Shown piece after piece: positions 5,585 through 6,429 of a DNA stretch of 6,429 bases (positions are counted from its first letter, which is position 1; each line of letters opens with the position of its first letter). The position numbers and the translations under genes are program-made. Location of the stretch: contig CAMAYW010000150.1 in the NCBI GenBank assembly GCA_945862475.1, forward strand, positions 1 through 6,429. Reading direction: 5' to 3'. A model generated the notes under the pieces. That model was not told the DNA's origin and made no database searches. It was given only the letters and a program-made list of their open reading frames with translations. This DNA comes from Bacteriovorax stolpii (GTDB lineage: Bacteria > Bdellovibrionota > Bacteriovoracia > Bacteriovoracales > Bacteriovoracaceae).

Positions 5585-6429
5585 ATGAAATATATTTGGG
5601 TTTACCTACTTATTGTATCTTCAGCTTATGGCAAGGATGGTTTCCTTTCTTCAATGAAAAGATTGAGTTGGGACATAGGAAAAGAAGAAGTAGATGTTAT
5701 TTGGATTGAGGACAATAAATTTCCTAAATTTACTGCCTCCATTTTTTTTCAAGATGGCGCCGTTAGTGACTCTATCCCAGGCACAACTCAAACCGTTTTT
5801 GACTTATTGTCATCTGGAACTTCAAAGGAGAACCAGAGAGAAATTTCAGAGTTTTTTGATTTTTATGGTGCCAATCTTCGGCACTCAGTGACCCATGAAT
5901 ACTCAATCTTCACAGTTCAGGCCTTAACTAAAGACATAAAACCAGTCATGGGAAAAGTTTGCGAATTGTTTAAAGATGCTCAATTCCCAAAAAACGAATT
6001 TGAGTCACATCTAAGTCGCTCTAAAAGTCAGTTGAAGAATTTAGTGACTTCTCACTCTGCACTTGCTGATCGCGTTTTTAGAAGAATAACATTAAAAGGG
6101 ACTCCCTATGAGGCTCCGGTTGAAGGTACTCTTGAGGGATATAGTAAATTAACTCAACTCCAGTTGAAAACCAGATTGGATTATTTAAATAAAACCAAAA
6201 AAGTTCTTTTTATAGCTGGCCCATCAGACGTCAAAGAAATTGAAGAGGTCCTTTCAAAAAATTGTGTCTGGTCAAATACAAATTCTGCAGAGAAGTACGA
6301 AATAAAAAAACCACAGCCTGAATCCTCAATCTATCTCGTGGAAGTGCCTTCAGCAAATCAAGCTCAGATTAGAGTGGGTAGGTACCTAACCTTAAATGAA
6401 TTTATTGGAAAATATGATCATTTCTCATT
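5585..6429 (+). CDS. M16-family non-catalytic partner protein, exported (3' end outside window)
   Basis: The frame opens at ATG 5585 and stays open to the window end, giving 281 residues. The N-terminus looks like a Sec signal peptide with likely cleavage after AYG (residue 16) before KDGF; there is no lipobox Cys. Residues 28-190 resemble an M16 N-terminal domain: VIWIEDNKFPKFTASIFFQDGAV, a DLLSSGT helix end, FYGANLRHSVTHEYSIFTVQAL, and KGTPYEAPVEGT, matching the family 'G.PY..P..G' segment. The zinc motif is gone: the HxxEH positions read Gln69-x-x-Phe72-Asp73. The end of the visible part, ANQAQIRVGRYL (257-268), is the start of the C-terminal M16 domain, so the SSRL...Y motif expected in a partner subunit would lie just past the window. 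GAG at 5577-5579 is a weak ribosome site 5 nt before ATG, and translation is probably coupled to the upstream gene. The best reading is the non-catalytic half of a heterodimeric M16 protease. Confidence 0.87.
   Translation, partial: MKYIWVYLLIVSSAYGKDGFLSSMKRLSWDIGKEEVDVIWIEDNKFPKFTASIFFQDGAVSDSIPGTTQTVFDLLSSGTSKENQREISEFFDFYGANLRHSVTHEYSIFTVQALTKDIKPVMGKVCELFKDAQFPKNEFESHLSRSKSQLKNLVTSHSALADRVFRRITLKGTPYEAPVEGTLEGYSKLTQLQLKTRLDYLNKTKKVLFIAGPSDVKEIEEVLSKNCVWSNTNSAEKYEIKKPQPESSIYLVEVPSANQAQIRVGRYLTLNEFIGKYDHFS

Noticed and set aside
5694..5891. Open frame of 65 codons on the plus strand
   Set aside because: It overlaps the M16 partner gene (from 5585) in another frame; the partner frame carries the family-like sequence and a signal peptide.

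Overview
The window looks like chromosomal DNA from an AT-rich, Gram-negative, flagellated bacterium. The evidence is a lipoprotein with a lipobox, a Sec-exported partner, FliL, and polar metabolic enzymes. The gene mix (secreted Cys-rich protein, rhomboid, orphan FliL, paired M16 peptidases) and codon use would suit a member of Bdellovibrionota such as Bacteriovorax or Halobacteriovorax. That assignment is inference from general resemblance; no marker gene here proves it. No mobile element, CRISPR array, rRNA or tRNA was seen.

Layout, left to right. (1) 2-235: the C-terminal end of a cysteine-rich, probably exported protein, cut by the window start. (2) 290-1446: a tight plus-strand pair, methylmalonyl-CoA epimerase then a rhomboid-family membrane protein, 2 nt apart. 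(3) 1522-1695: a 57-residue charged small protein with its own Shine-Dalgarno. (4) 1700-4205: a minus-strand run, read right to left: a PhnP-like metallo-beta-lactamase-fold hydrolase, alanine dehydrogenase (ald), a good intrinsic terminator, then a FliL-family protein. fliL converges on the small gene with 4 bp between the stop codons, inside a perfect palindrome. (5) 4221-6429: a plus-strand operon of two M16-family proteins, divergent from the hydrolase with only 15 bp between start codons. The first is a lipoprotein with an intact zinc-peptidase site. The second is exported, lacks the zinc motif, and runs off the window end.

Functionally these are separate modules: propionate/branched-chain carbon handling (epimerase), amino-acid nitrogen metabolism (Ald), intramembrane proteolysis (rhomboid), envelope proteolysis (M16 pair) and motility (FliL). 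The strongest biological story is the M16 pair. The active subunit keeps HxxEH but appears to have lost the Arg/Tyr substrate-binding pair, while the partner has lost HxxEH, which predicts an obligate heterodimer. The second point of interest is the rhomboid, which has Ser and His catalytic residues but Asn in place of the usual oxyanion-hole His. I see no wholly new system; the other findings concern regulatory layout and small genes.
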